From Streptomyces sp. NBC_01244 (lineage in GTDB: Bacteria > Actinomycetota > Actinomycetes > Streptomycetales > Streptomycetaceae), in assembly GCF_035987325.1 (NCBI RefSeq), contig NZ_CP108488.1:5332001-5396000 (forward strand): a DNA stretch of 64,000 bases, given 5' to 3'. Positions within the stretch are counted from its first letter, which is position 1. Every line of letters starts with the position of its first letter. Below, in pieces: positions 26,399 to 35,136 of the stretch. A program made the translations under genes and the position numbers. The notes beneath the pieces were generated by a model, which saw only the letters and a list, made by a program, of their open reading frames with translations, had not been told where the DNA came from and searched no databases.

Positions 26399-26580
26399 GG
26401 GCGGCGGCGGCCGTGCGCCGGTGTGCGCCGCCGTGCGCCGGTGCGCCCCGTGCGGGCCCCGGGCACGTCGGAGCCGGGATGTAACCCCAGGTTCGCCTGC
26501 CGTCTCCCCCCGGGTGAAACCCTCCGCTCAGCGGGATCCGGGGGGATCCCGGGAGCGGCCCGGGGGATGAGGTGAACGGC

Positions 26581-26778
26581 ATGGAGCACGGTCCGGCGAT
26601 CTTCGCGGCGGCCGTGTTCCTGCTGTTCGGGGCCGCTCTGCTGGCTTGGACGGGGGCGCGTGCCCTACGCGGCGCGCCGGTGGCCGAGGGTGTGCGCCCC
26701 GTCGTGGCCGTACCGGTGGCACTGCTCGCCGGCGGGGTGTCGCTGGCCCTCGGGGTCTGGTGCCTCGGACGGCTCTGA
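26581..26778 (+). CDS. small two-helix membrane protein
   Basis: The 65-residue protein has two hydrophobic helices (PAIFAAAVFLLFGAALLAW and VAVPVALLAGGVSLALGVW) separated by a short charged loop. ATG start with GAGGTGA 6 nt upstream; a GTG three codons earlier overlaps that ribosome site. Function unknown. Confidence 0.7.
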   Translation: MEHGPAIFAAAVFLLFGAALLAWTGARALRGAPVAEGVRPVVAVPVALLAGGVSLALGVWCLGRL

Positions 26779-27257
26779 GGGCGGGGGCTCGCTGAGGCGA
26801 AGCTCACGGGGCGGGGGCTCCCCGGCATCCGTGCCCCTCGGCATTCGGGCTCCGCGGCAGGCAGGCCCTCGGGGGCCGGGCGGTGTCTTCCCTGGTGGTC
26901 GGGGGTGCTTCGGTCCGGCGGGGGTGGGGCTTGGGTTCTGCGGCCGCGGAATCGGCCGGATGTCGCCCACGTCCGGCGGCGCGCCGGGTTTCCTCCGCTC
27001 GTCCCGAATGTGCGCAGGATCGTAAAGAACGACGTGAAGCGGGGTCCCGGGGCGGGGCCAGACGGCCCTTCGGCCACCCTGCCCGGTGAGTGCGGAGGGC
27101 CTGCCGCGGCATCCGGGCGGCAGAAATGGCACTTGTCGGGTTACCGTTCGAGTGGCCGTTGCGGGCTTCTGCCGTTTGACACGGGGGCGGGTTGTACCGT
27201 CACACTCCGCAGCGTCGCCGTACTGCGACCGAGTGCCGACCGGAGAGAAGAGCCAAG
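26779..27257 (+). promoter_or_regulatory. topA: topA upstream region with TTGACA box
   Basis: The 479-bp gap before topA contains a consensus -35 TTGACA at 27176-27181. The downstream candidate -10 boxes are badly spaced: TACCGT at 27195-27200 (13 bp) or CACACT at 27201-27206 (19 bp). Abnormal spacing is a known way to make a promoter respond to DNA supercoiling, which fits the regulation reported for streptomycete topA. GGAGAG precedes the TTG start. The first 380 bp show only GC-rich noncoding sequence. Confidence 0.45.
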
Positions 27258-30074
27258 TTGTCCCCGACTAGCGAGACCGCAAAGGGCGGCCGCCGACTCG
27301 TCATCGTCGAGTCCCCTGCCAAGGCGAAGACGATCAAGGGCTACCTCGGCCCCGGATACGTCGTCGAGGCGAGCGTCGGGCACATCCGCGACCTCCCCAG
27401 CGGCGCGGCCGAGGTTCCCGACAAGTACACGGGCGAGGTCCGTCGCCTCGGTGTGGACGTCGAGCACGACTTCGCGCCGATCTACGTCGTCAACGCCGAC
27501 AAGAAGGCCCAGGTCAGGAAGCTCAAGGAGCTGCTGGCCGAGTCCGACGAACTCTTCCTCGCCACCGATGAGGACCGCGAGGGCGAAGCCATCGCGTGGC
27601 ACCTGCAGGAAGTCCTCAAGCCCAAGGTCCCCGTCCACCGGATGGTCTTCCACGAGATCACCAAGGACGCGATCCGCGACGCCGTCGCCAACCCGCGCGA
27701 GCTCAACCAGCGCATGGTCGACGCCCAGGAGACCCGCCGCATCCTCGACCGCCTCTACGGCTACGAGGTCTCGCCGGTCCTGTGGAAGAAGGTCATGCCG
27801 AAGCTGTCGGCGGGCCGCGTCCAGTCGGTGGCCACCCGCATGGTGGTCGAGAAGGAGCGCGAGCGCATCGCCTTCCGCTCGGCCGAGTACTGGGACCTGA
27901 CCGGCACCTTCGCCACCGGCCGCGCCGGTGACGCCTCCGACCCGTCCACGCTGGTCGCCCGCCTGAACACGGTGGACGGCAAGCGCGTCGCGCAGGGCCG
28001 CGACTTCGGTTCGACCGGGCAGCTCAAGAGCGAGGTGCTGCACCTCGACGAGGCGAACGCACGGGCGCTGGCCGCCGCGCTGGCCGAGACCTCGTTCGCC
28101 GTCCGGTCGGTCGAGTCCAAGCCGTACCGCCGCTCCCCGTACGCCCCGTTCCGCACGACGACGCTCCAGCAGGAGGCCTCGCGCAAGCTCGGCTTCGGTG
28201 CGAAGGCGACGATGCAGGTGGCGCAGAAGCTGTACGAGAACGGCTTCATCACCTACATGCGTACCGACTCCACGACGCTGTCCGACACCGCGGTGTCGGC
28301 GGCGCGGGCGCAGGTCACGCAGCTCTACGGGGCCGAGTACCTGCCGGAGAAGCCCCGCGTCTACGCGGGCAAGGTCAAGAACGCGCAGGAGGCGCACGAG
28401 GCGATCCGTCCTTCGGGTGATCGTTTCCGCACCCCGGCCGAGACCGGTCTGACCGGCGACCAGTTCCGCCTGTACGAGCTCATCTGGAAGCGCACCGTCG
28501 CCTCGCAGATGAAGGACGCGGTCGGCAACTCGGTGACCGTGAAGATCGGCGGCCGGTCGGCCGACGGCCGCGACGCGGAATTCTCGGCCTCCGGCAAGAC
28601 GATCACCTTCCACGGGTTCATGAAGGCCTACGTCGAGGGCGCGGACGACCCGAACGCCGAGCTCGACGACCGTGAGAAGCGCCTCCCGCAGGTCGGCGAG
28701 GGCGACGCGCTGTCGGCCGAGGAGATCACGGTCGACGGTCACTCGACCAAGCCGCCGGCCCGCTACACCGAGGCCTCGCTGGTCAAGGAGCTGGAAGAGC
28801 GGGAGATCGGCCGGCCGTCGACGTACGCGTCGATCATCGGCACGATCCTGGACCGCGGGTACGTCTTCAAGAAGGGCACGGCGCTCGTGCCGTCCTTCCT
28901 GTCGTTCGCCGTGGTCAACCTGCTGGAGACGCACTTCGGGCGGCTCGTCGACTACGACTTCACCGCCAAGATGGAGGACGACCTCGACCGCATCGCGCGG
29001 GGCGAGGCCCAGTCCGTGCCGTGGCTGAAGCGGTTCTACTTCGGCGCGGAGGACGCCACCGAGGTCGTGCCGGCCGACGGCGACGCGCTCGGCGGTCTGA
29101 AGGAGCTGGTGACCGACCTGGGCGCGATCGACGCCCGGGAGATCTCCTCCTTCCCCGTCGGCGAGGGCATCGTGCTGCGCGTGGGCCGCTACGGGCCTTA
29201 CGTGGAGCGCGGCGAGAAGGACGCCGAGGGACACCAGCGGGCGGACGTGCCCGAGGAGCTGGCCCCCGACGAGCTGACGGTCGAGTACGCGGAGGAGCTC
29301 TTCGCGAAGCCGAGCGGCGAGTTCGAGCTGGGCAAGGACCCGATCAGCGGGAACGAAATCGTCGCGAAGGACGGTCGCTACGGGCCGTACGTGACGGAGA
29401 TCCTGCCCGAGGGCACCCCGAAGACGGGCAAGAACGCGGTGAAGCCGCGGACGGCCTCCCTGTTCCAGTCGATGAGCCTGGACACGGTCACGCTCGAGGA
29501 CGCACTGCGTCTGATGTCCCTTCCCCGGGTCGTGGGCGTGGACGCGGAGGGCGCGGAGATCACCGCGCAGAACGGCCGCTACGGCCCGTACCTGAAGAAG
29601 GGCACGGACTCGCGGTCGCTGGAGACCGAGGACCAGCTCTTCGCGATCACCCTGGAGCAGGCGCTCGCGATCTACGCGCAGCCGAAGCAGCGGGGGCGCG
29701 CGGCCGCGAAGCCGCCGCTGAAGGAGCTGGGCACCGACCCGGTGAGCGAGAAGCCGGTGGTGGTCAAGGACGGCCGGTTCGGTCCGTACGTGACGGACGG
29801 CGACACTAACGCGACGCTGCGGCGGGACGACGACGTCGAGACGATCACGCCGGAGCGGGGCTACGAGCTGCTCGCGGAGAAGCGCGCCAAGGGCCCGGTG
29901 AAGAAGACGGCCAAGAAGGCGCCCGCGAAGAAGGCCCCGGCGAAGAAGGCGACGGCGACGAAGACCGCTGCCGCCAAGAAGACGACGACGGCCAAGAAGG
30001 CGACGGCGGCGAAGAAGACCACCGCCAAGAAGACGGCCGCGAAGAAGACGGCGGCCGCTGCGGCGGACGAGTAG
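27258..30074 (+). CDS. topA: DNA topoisomerase I
   Basis: The 938-residue type IA topoisomerase relaxes negative supercoils. The Toprim domain is at the N-terminus (LVIVESPAKAKTIKGYLG; DEDREGEAIAWH). The active tyrosine is in GFITYMRTDSTTLS. C-terminal repeat modules each contain GRYGPYV or GRFGPYV (four are recognisable). Residues about 880-938 are a Lys/Ala tail of the kind shown to give Streptomyces TopA high processivity. Zinc-finger cysteines of the E. coli enzyme are absent, as usual in actinobacteria. The start is a rare TTG at 27258, chosen because GGAGAG precedes it and SPTSETAKGG matches streptomycete homologues. A very strong terminator follows. Confidence 0.97.
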   Translation: MSPTSETAKGGRRLVIVESPAKAKTIKGYLGPGYVVEASVGHIRDLPSGAAEVPDKYTGEVRRLGVDVEHDFAPIYVVNADKKAQVRKLKELLAESDELFLATDEDREGEAIAWHLQEVLKPKVPVHRMVFHEITKDAIRDAVANPRELNQRMVDAQETRRILDRLYGYEVSPVLWKKVMPKLSAGRVQSVATRMVVEKERERIAFRSAEYWDLTGTFATGRAGDASDPSTLVARLNTVDGKRVAQGRDFGSTGQLKSEVLHLDEANARALAAALAETSFAVRSVESKPYRRSPYAPFRTTTLQQEASRKLGFGAKATMQVAQKLYENGFITYMRTDSTTLSDTAVSAARAQVTQLYGAEYLPEKPRVYAGKVKNAQEAHEAIRPSGDRFRTPAETGLTGDQFRLYELIWKRTVASQMKDAVGNSVTVKIGGRSADGRDAEFSASGKTITFHGFMKAYVEGADDPNAELDDREKRLPQVGEGDALSAEEITVDGHSTKPPARYTEASLVKELEEREIGRPSTYASIIGTILDRGYVFKKGTALVPSFLSFAVVNLLETHFGRLVDYDFTAKMEDDLDRIARGEAQSVPWLKRFYFGAEDATEVVPADGDALGGLKELVTDLGAIDAREISSFPVGEGIVLRVGRYGPYVERGEKDAEGHQRADVPEELAPDELTVEYAEELFAKPSGEFELGKDPISGNEIVAKDGRYGPYVTEILPEGTPKTGKNAVKPRTASLFQSMSLDTVTLEDALRLMSLPRVVGVDAEGAEITAQNGRYGPYLKKGTDSRSLETEDQLFAITLEQALAIYAQPKQRGRAAAKPPLKELGTDPVSEKPVVVKDGRFGPYVTDGDTNATLRRDDDVETITPERGYELLAEKRAKGPVKKTAKKAPAKKAPAKKATATKTAAAKKTTTAKKATAAKKTTAKKTAAKKTAAAAADE

Positions 30075-30097
30075 ACGCCGAGTAGGCGCCGAGTAGT

Positions 30098-30142
30098 CAC
30101 AGACAGGGCCCGTGCGATGCGCACGGGCCCTGTCTGTGTTTT
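30098..30142 (+). terminator. topA terminator
   Basis: A perfect 18-bp stem (30098-30115 with 30121-30138) with a 5-nt loop is followed by TTTT. It begins 24 nt after the topA stop. This is the best intrinsic terminator in the window. Confidence 0.9.
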
Positions 30143-30307
30143 CCAGCCGTCCGGCGTTTGAGGACCGGGGTCTGGGCTGCGCCCCAGCAGCGGGTCAGGG
30201 CTGCGCCCCGGGAACGGTGGAAGGGCGGGTAGGGGACCAGCCCCGCGCAGCGGCACCGGCCCTCGGGCAGGGCCCCCGGAGAGGTGGGTCGGGGGTCACA
30301 CCGGGCC

Positions 30308-30316
30308 TTGTCCACA
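30308..30316 (+). promoter_or_regulatory. DnaA-box-like 9-mer upstream of tmk
   Basis: TTGTCCACA is an exact match to the Streptomyces DnaA box consensus and lies 41 bp upstream of the thymidylate kinase fusion. It is a single box; a functional role is only a possibility. Confidence 0.3.
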
Positions 30317-30356
30317 GGGCTCCGCGCCCGCCCAGTGCAGCGGATAGGCTGGGCGG

Positions 30357-33300
30357 ATGACGCGAGCCGAGCAGCCAACGGTCGTGACCGCCACCACCGA
30401 CACCGCCCCCACCTACGACGAAGCCCTCGCCGCGGACTCCCGCGAGCGGGCGGTGCGCGCCCTGCTGCGCACCCCCGGGCTGCGCCGGCTGTGGAGCGCG
30501 CAGTTGGTGAGCGGCATCGGCGATGCCCTCGCCCTGCTGGTCCTGGTGCTGCTGGTCTTCCAGACGGCCGTGGAGCAGGAGCCCTTCGGCGGTGGCTACA
30601 CCGGCTGGGCCCTCGCCGTCGCCGCCGTCTTCGGCGTCCGCGTGGTGTCCACCGTCCTCTTCGGCGCGGTCCTCCTGGGCCCCCTGGCCAAGCTCACCGC
30701 CCCCGGCGGCACGCTGGACCGCCGCTGGACGATGATCGGCGCCGACGGGCTCCGGCTCGGCCTCTTCGTCGTGGCCCCGCTGTGGCTCGACTGGATCGGC
30801 CCGAACGCGCTGACCGCCCTGCTCGCCACCGTCTTCGTCTCCGGCGCCGCCGAGCGGCTGTGGGTGCTGGCCAAGGACAGCGCCGCGCCCGGCCTGCTTC
30901 CGGCGCCGCCGCCGGAGGGGGCGACCGTACGGCCTCTGCCCGATCACCTCGACGCACTGCGCCGGCTGAACCTGCGTACCGCCTTCGCGGCCCTGCCGAT
31001 CGCCGCGGCCGCGCTGCTCGCCGCGACCCTGATCGGCAAGGCGCTCGGCCTCGGCATCGGCTGGTTCACCGAGAACCAGGCGGCCCTCGGCTCCTACGTG
31101 GCCTCCGGCCTCTTCGCGGCGTCCGTATCGCTGCTGCTCCCGCTGGTGCTGCCCGGCACGAAGACCCCGCGTCCGCGCTCCCCGCTGGAGGGCCTGCGCG
31201 CCCCCAAGGCGGGGGACCGGCCCGAGAAGGGGCGTACGGGGGCCATCCCGCTGCTCGTCCTCGTCTGCGCCGCCGTCGCCGGAGCCGTCGCCTCCGCCGC
31301 CTCCGTGGCCGTCCTGCACGCCACCGACCTGGGGGGCGGAGCAGCCGCGTTCTCGCTGCTCGTACTGGCCCTGCTCGGCGGCACCGCCCTCGGCATCCGT
31401 GCCACCCAGGCCGGCAAGGTCCTCCCCGCGCTGTCCCGGCGCCGTCTGCTGGCACTGTCCGTCGCCGTGGCCGGGCTGGCACTGCTGCTGACCGGGCTGG
31501 TTCCGGACACCTCGACGGTGGTGTTCCTCTCGCTGCTCGCCGGCAGCGCCGCGGGCGTCGCCGCGAACACCGGGCACACGCTGCTCGACCAGGAGACCGA
31601 GGAGTTCCGCAGGGCCCGGGTCACCGAGCACCTGCAGGCCGTCGTCCGGGTCTCCGTGGCCGTCGGGGCCGTGGCCGCCCCGCTGCTGGCCGCCCTGATC
31701 GGACCGCACCGGCTGGCCGCCGGCGAGGTCGTCTTCGCGCACGGCGGCGCGGCCTTCACGCTGATGCTGGTCGGCGCCCTGCTGCTGCCGGTCGCCGTCA
31801 TCGTCCTGGCCAAGGCCGACGACCGCAGCGGCGTTCCGCTGCGCCGCGACCTGCGCGAGGCGCTGCGCGGCGGGGAGCCGGTGCAGGCCGCGTCCGACGC
31901 CGGGTTCTTCATCGCCCTGGAGGGCGGCGACGGAGCCGGCAAGTCCACCCAGGTCGAGGCGATGGCCGACTGGATACGGGCCAAGGGTCACGAGGTCGTC
32001 GTCACGCGCGAGCCCGGGGCCACCCCGGTCGGCAAGCGGCTGCGATCGATCCTGCTCGACGTGTCCTCCGCCGGCCTGTCGAACCGCGCCGAGGCCCTGC
32101 TGTACGCGGCCGACCGCGCCGAGCACGTGGACACCGTCGTACGGCCCGCCCTGGAGCGCGGCGCGGTGGTCATCACCGACCGCTACATCGACTCCTCGGT
32201 GGCCTACCAGGGCGCCGGCCGGGACCTCTCCCCGACCGAGATCGCCCGTATCTCGCGCTGGGCCACGAGCGGCCTCGTACCGAACCTGACGGTACTGCTC
32301 GACGTGTCGCCGGAAACGGCCCGCGAGCGGTTCACGGAGGCGCCGGACCGGCTGGAATCGGAACCGGCGGAGTTCCACCAGCGGGTGCGGGCCGGATTCC
32401 TGACCCTGGCCGCGGCCGACCCCGGGCGCTACCTGGTGGTCGACGCGGGCCAGGACCCGGAGTCGGTCAGCACCGTCGTGCGCCACAGGCTGGACCGGAT
32501 GCTCCCGCTGTCGGAGGCCGAGGTGGCCGCGCGGGCGGAAGCCCGCCGGCTCGCCATCGAGGAGGCCGCGCGCAAGGCCGAGGAAGAGGCGGCCCGCAAG
32601 GCCGAGGAAGCCCGGCTGCTGGCTGAGGAAGAGGCCCGCAAGGCCCGCGAGGCGGAGGAGGCCCGGCTCGCGGCCGAGGCCGAGGCCGCCCGCAAGGAGC
32701 GCGAGGAGCGGCTGCGCGCCGAGGAGGAGGCCCGCGAGCGGGCCGAGGCCGAGCGGCTGCGGCTGGAGGCCGAGGAGAAGGCCCGCGCGGTGGAGGCCGA
32801 GCGGCTGCGCAAGCAGGCGGAGGAGGAGGCCCGGCTGCACGCCGAGGCCGAGGAGCGCCGGCTGGAGAAGCAGCGGCGGGCCGAGGAGGCCCTGCTGAGG
32901 GCCGAGGAGGCACGGCGGCTGGCCGAGGCCTCGGCGGCGGAGGCGGCGGCGAAGTCCGCTGCTGCCTCGGCTGCGGCTGCGTCGGCGTCCGCAGCTCCGG
33001 CGGCTCCCGGCGCTTCCGCGCCCCAGGCCGATCTGCGCAAGGACTCGCGCCGCGACGAGGCCGTGACGATCGAGACTCCGATCGTCAGGCCGGTCGTGCA
33101 GCCGGACGATGTCACCCAGACGGTCCCGGTCCCGAAGGCCGATCCTTCGGCGGGTCCCGCGGACGAGACGGCAGTGCTGCCGCCCGTCCGGGCGACGGGT
33201 CCGGCGGACGAGACGGCGGTCCTGCCGCCCGTACGCCCCACGGGCACGGGCGAGGGCTCGGGCTCGGGTGGGGCCGCGGCGACGCGGCCGGCGGCGCCCA

Positions 33301-33566
33301 GGGCCTCGTACTCCGCGTCGCGGCCGACGGCCCAGCGGCCTGAGGAGAACCCGGCCGACCGGGTCCCGCCGGGCATCTTCCGGGACTCGGGCAACGACGC
33401 GACCCGCGAACTGCCGCTCCTCGCCGAGGACGGCCGGCCGCGCCGGCCCCGCTCGGACTGGGCGGAGGAGACCCCGCTGGACGATCTGCCGACCCTGGCG
33501 GACGAGCTGCTGGGACGGAGCCGGGACGACGAGGACGAGCAGGGCCGGGGGCCGCGCCGCCGCTGA
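30357..33566 (+). CDS. tmk: MFS-like membrane domain fused to thymidylate kinase
   Basis: The 1069-residue fusion has three parts. Residues about 30-490 are a polytopic membrane region resembling major facilitator transporters. Residues about 515-715 are a complete thymidylate kinase: P-loop EGGDGAGKST, DRY-box DRYIDSSVAYQGAGRDL and the LID region ETARERFTEAPDRLE; it phosphorylates dTMP to dTDP. Residues about 730-870 are a highly charged Glu/Arg/Ala coiled coil, followed by a Pro/Ala-rich tail containing a duplicated PADETAVLPPVR. The architecture is known in streptomycetes and ties a nucleotide kinase to the membrane; what the membrane part does is unknown. The ATG at 30357 gives the intact first helix. 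Confidence 0.92.
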   Translation: MTRAEQPTVVTATTDTAPTYDEALAADSRERAVRALLRTPGLRRLWSAQLVSGIGDALALLVLVLLVFQTAVEQEPFGGGYTGWALAVAAVFGVRVVSTVLFGAVLLGPLAKLTAPGGTLDRRWTMIGADGLRLGLFVVAPLWLDWIGPNALTALLATVFVSGAAERLWVLAKDSAAPGLLPAPPPEGATVRPLPDHLDALRRLNLRTAFAALPIAAAALLAATLIGKALGLGIGWFTENQAALGSYVASGLFAASVSLLLPLVLPGTKTPRPRSPLEGLRAPKAGDRPEKGRTGAIPLLVLVCAAVAGAVASAASVAVLHATDLGGGAAAFSLLVLALLGGTALGIRATQAGKVLPALSRRRLLALSVAVAGLALLLTGLVPDTSTVVFLSLLAGSAAGVAANTGHTLLDQETEEFRRARVTEHLQAVVRVSVAVGAVAAPLLAALIGPHRLAAGEVVFAHGGAAFTLMLVGALLLPVAVIVLAKADDRSGVPLRRDLREALRGGEPVQAASDAGFFIALEGGDGAGKSTQVEAMADWIRAKGHEVVVTREPGATPVGKRLRSILLDVSSAGLSNRAEALLYAADRAEHVDTVVRPALERGAVVITDRYIDSSVAYQGAGRDLSPTEIARISRWATSGLVPNLTVLLDVSPETARERFTEAPDRLESEPAEFHQRVRAGFLTLAAADPGRYLVVDAGQDPESVSTVVRHRLDRMLPLSEAEVAARAEARRLAIEEAARKAEEEAARKAEEARLLAEEEARKAREAEEARLAAEAEAARKEREERLRAEEEARERAEAERLRLEAEEKARAVEAERLRKQAEEEARLHAEAEERRLEKQRRAEEALLRAEEARRLAEASAAEAAAKSAAASAAAASASAAPAAPGASAPQADLRKDSRRDEAVTIETPIVRPVVQPDDVTQTVPVPKADPSAGPADETAVLPPVRATGPADETAVLPPVRPTGTGEGSGSGGAAATRPAAPRASYSASRPTAQRPEENPADRVPPGIFRDSGNDATRELPLLAEDGRPRRPRSDWAEETPLDDLPTLADELLGRSRDDEDEQGRGPRRR

Positions 33567-33742
33567 CGGTGGCGGTGGCGGTTGATGGCGTGACGGTGGT
33601 GGCGCCGTGACGGCGTGACGGCGTGAGGGCTTGACGGCGGTGGTCGTCGTGGGGACCGGCTGACGGGGATTGTCAGTGGGAGCCGCCACACTGGGTGAGC
33701 AGACGGCACGGACGGTACGCGAGGCGAAAGGTGGTGGGCGGG

Positions 33743-34954
33743 ATGCCCGTATGGGACGACCTGGTGGGACAGGAGCGGGTCCAGACGCAGCTGGCCGCCG
33801 CCGCGGTCGACGCCGACGGCCTGGTCACCGCCATCGAGGCGGGGACCCCGCCGCCGGCCGCCTCCAAGATGACGCACGCCTGGCTGTTCACCGGACCGCC
33901 CGGCTCCGGTCGGTCCACCGCCGCCCGCGCCTTCGCGGCCGCGCTCCAGTGCACCAGCCCGGACCGCGCCCTCGGAGGCGAGCCGGGCTGCGGGTTCTGC
34001 GACGGCTGCCACACCACCGTGATCGGTACGCACGCCGACGTGGAGATCGTCCGTACCGATCAGCTGTCCATCGGCGTGAAGGACACCCGGGCGCTGGTGC
34101 GCCGGGCGCAGCTCTCCCCGGCCGTCGGACGCTGGCAGGTCATCGTCCTGGAGGACGCCGACCGGCTGACGGAGGGCGCCGGAAACGTACTGCTCAAGGC
34201 CGTGGAGGAGCCCGCTCCGCGGACCGTGTGGCTGCTGTGCGCCCCTTCGCTGGAGGACGTGCTGCCCACCATCCGCTCCCGCTGCCGGCACCTTTCGCTG
34301 CGCACCCCGCCGGTGTCCGCGGTCGCCGAGGTGCTCGTGCGGCGCGACGGCATCGAGCCGGACGTCGCGCAGGCCGCCGCCCGCGCGACCCAGGGGCACA
34401 TCGGCCGGGCCCGCCGGCTCGCCACCGACGGGGCGGCCCGCTCACGGCGTGCCACCGTACTGAAGCTGCCGATGCGCGTGAGTGACGTGGGCGACTGCCT
34501 GAAGGCGGCGCAGGAGCTGGTGGACGCCGCCGCCGAGGACGCCAAGCAGGTGGCGGAAGAGGTCGACACCAAGGAGACCGAGGAGCTGCGGGCCGCGCTC
34601 GGCGCCGGAGCGGGTACCGGCGGGCGGATGCCGCGCGGCACGGCGGGCGTGATGAAGGAGCTGGAGGACCGGCAGAAGCGCCGGCGTACGCGCACGCAGC
34701 GCGACAGCCTCGACCTGGCGCTGACCGACCTCACCGGCTTCTACCGGGACGTGCTGGCCCTCCAGCTCGGCTCCTCGCTGGCCATCGCGAACGAGGAGAT
34801 ACGCCAAGACCTGGACCGGATCGCCCGGGAGTCCGGCCCGGAGCGCACGCTGCGGCGCATCGAGGCGATCATCGCGTGCCGGCAGGCGCTGGACCGCAAC
34901 GTCGCCCCGCTGCTCGCGGTCGAGGCGATGACGATGTCGCTGCGTGCGGGCTGA
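33743..34954 (+). CDS. holB: DNA polymerase III delta' subunit
   Basis: The 403-residue clamp-loader subunit is an AAA+ fold with a zinc-binding insert (Cys-x-rich CTSPDR...GCGFCDGC, about residues 69-91). The Walker A reads GPPGSGRST, with Arg instead of Lys, consistent with delta' being a non-ATPase stator. The Walker B-like sequence is VIVLEDADRL. A charged linker (about 285-325) precedes the C-terminal oligomerisation domain. The start at 33743 matches MPVWDDLVGQE, the usual N-terminus, with AAAGGTGG upstream. The 176 bp before it carry short GTGACGGC repeats. It follows tmk in the conserved order. Confidence 0.92.
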   Translation: MPVWDDLVGQERVQTQLAAAAVDADGLVTAIEAGTPPPAASKMTHAWLFTGPPGSGRSTAARAFAAALQCTSPDRALGGEPGCGFCDGCHTTVIGTHADVEIVRTDQLSIGVKDTRALVRRAQLSPAVGRWQVIVLEDADRLTEGAGNVLLKAVEEPAPRTVWLLCAPSLEDVLPTIRSRCRHLSLRTPPVSAVAEVLVRRDGIEPDVAQAAARATQGHIGRARRLATDGAARSRRATVLKLPMRVSDVGDCLKAAQELVDAAAEDAKQVAEEVDTKETEELRAALGAGAGTGGRMPRGTAGVMKELEDRQKRRRTRTQRDSLDLALTDLTGFYRDVLALQLGSSLAIANEEIRQDLDRIARESGPERTLRRIEAIIACRQALDRNVAPLLAVEAMTMSLRAG

Positions 34955-35136
34955 CGCGCGCGACTCCCCTCGGGCCGGCGACTCCGGTTGACCGCCTCAC
35001 CCGTTCGAGGTGTCCGCGTGGCGGGCCGCGGACGCCGCCGGTCCGTGCGGGGCGGCGCCCCGCGCCCGGGCGGCCGCCCGCCGCCCGCCGCGGGTGCCAA
35101 CGCCCCGGGCAGGGCCGCAGGCCGTAGGCTCCGGGA

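Noticed and set aside
30195..33689. A 1164-codon open frame on the minus strand opposite tmk
   Set aside because: It is a shadow of the charged coiled coil and membrane region of the tmk fusion; no domain or ribosome site is seen.
33892..33920. Arg in place of the Walker A Lys in the delta' subunit as a defect
   Set aside because: Loss of ATP binding is normal for delta' subunits, so this is not evidence of decay.
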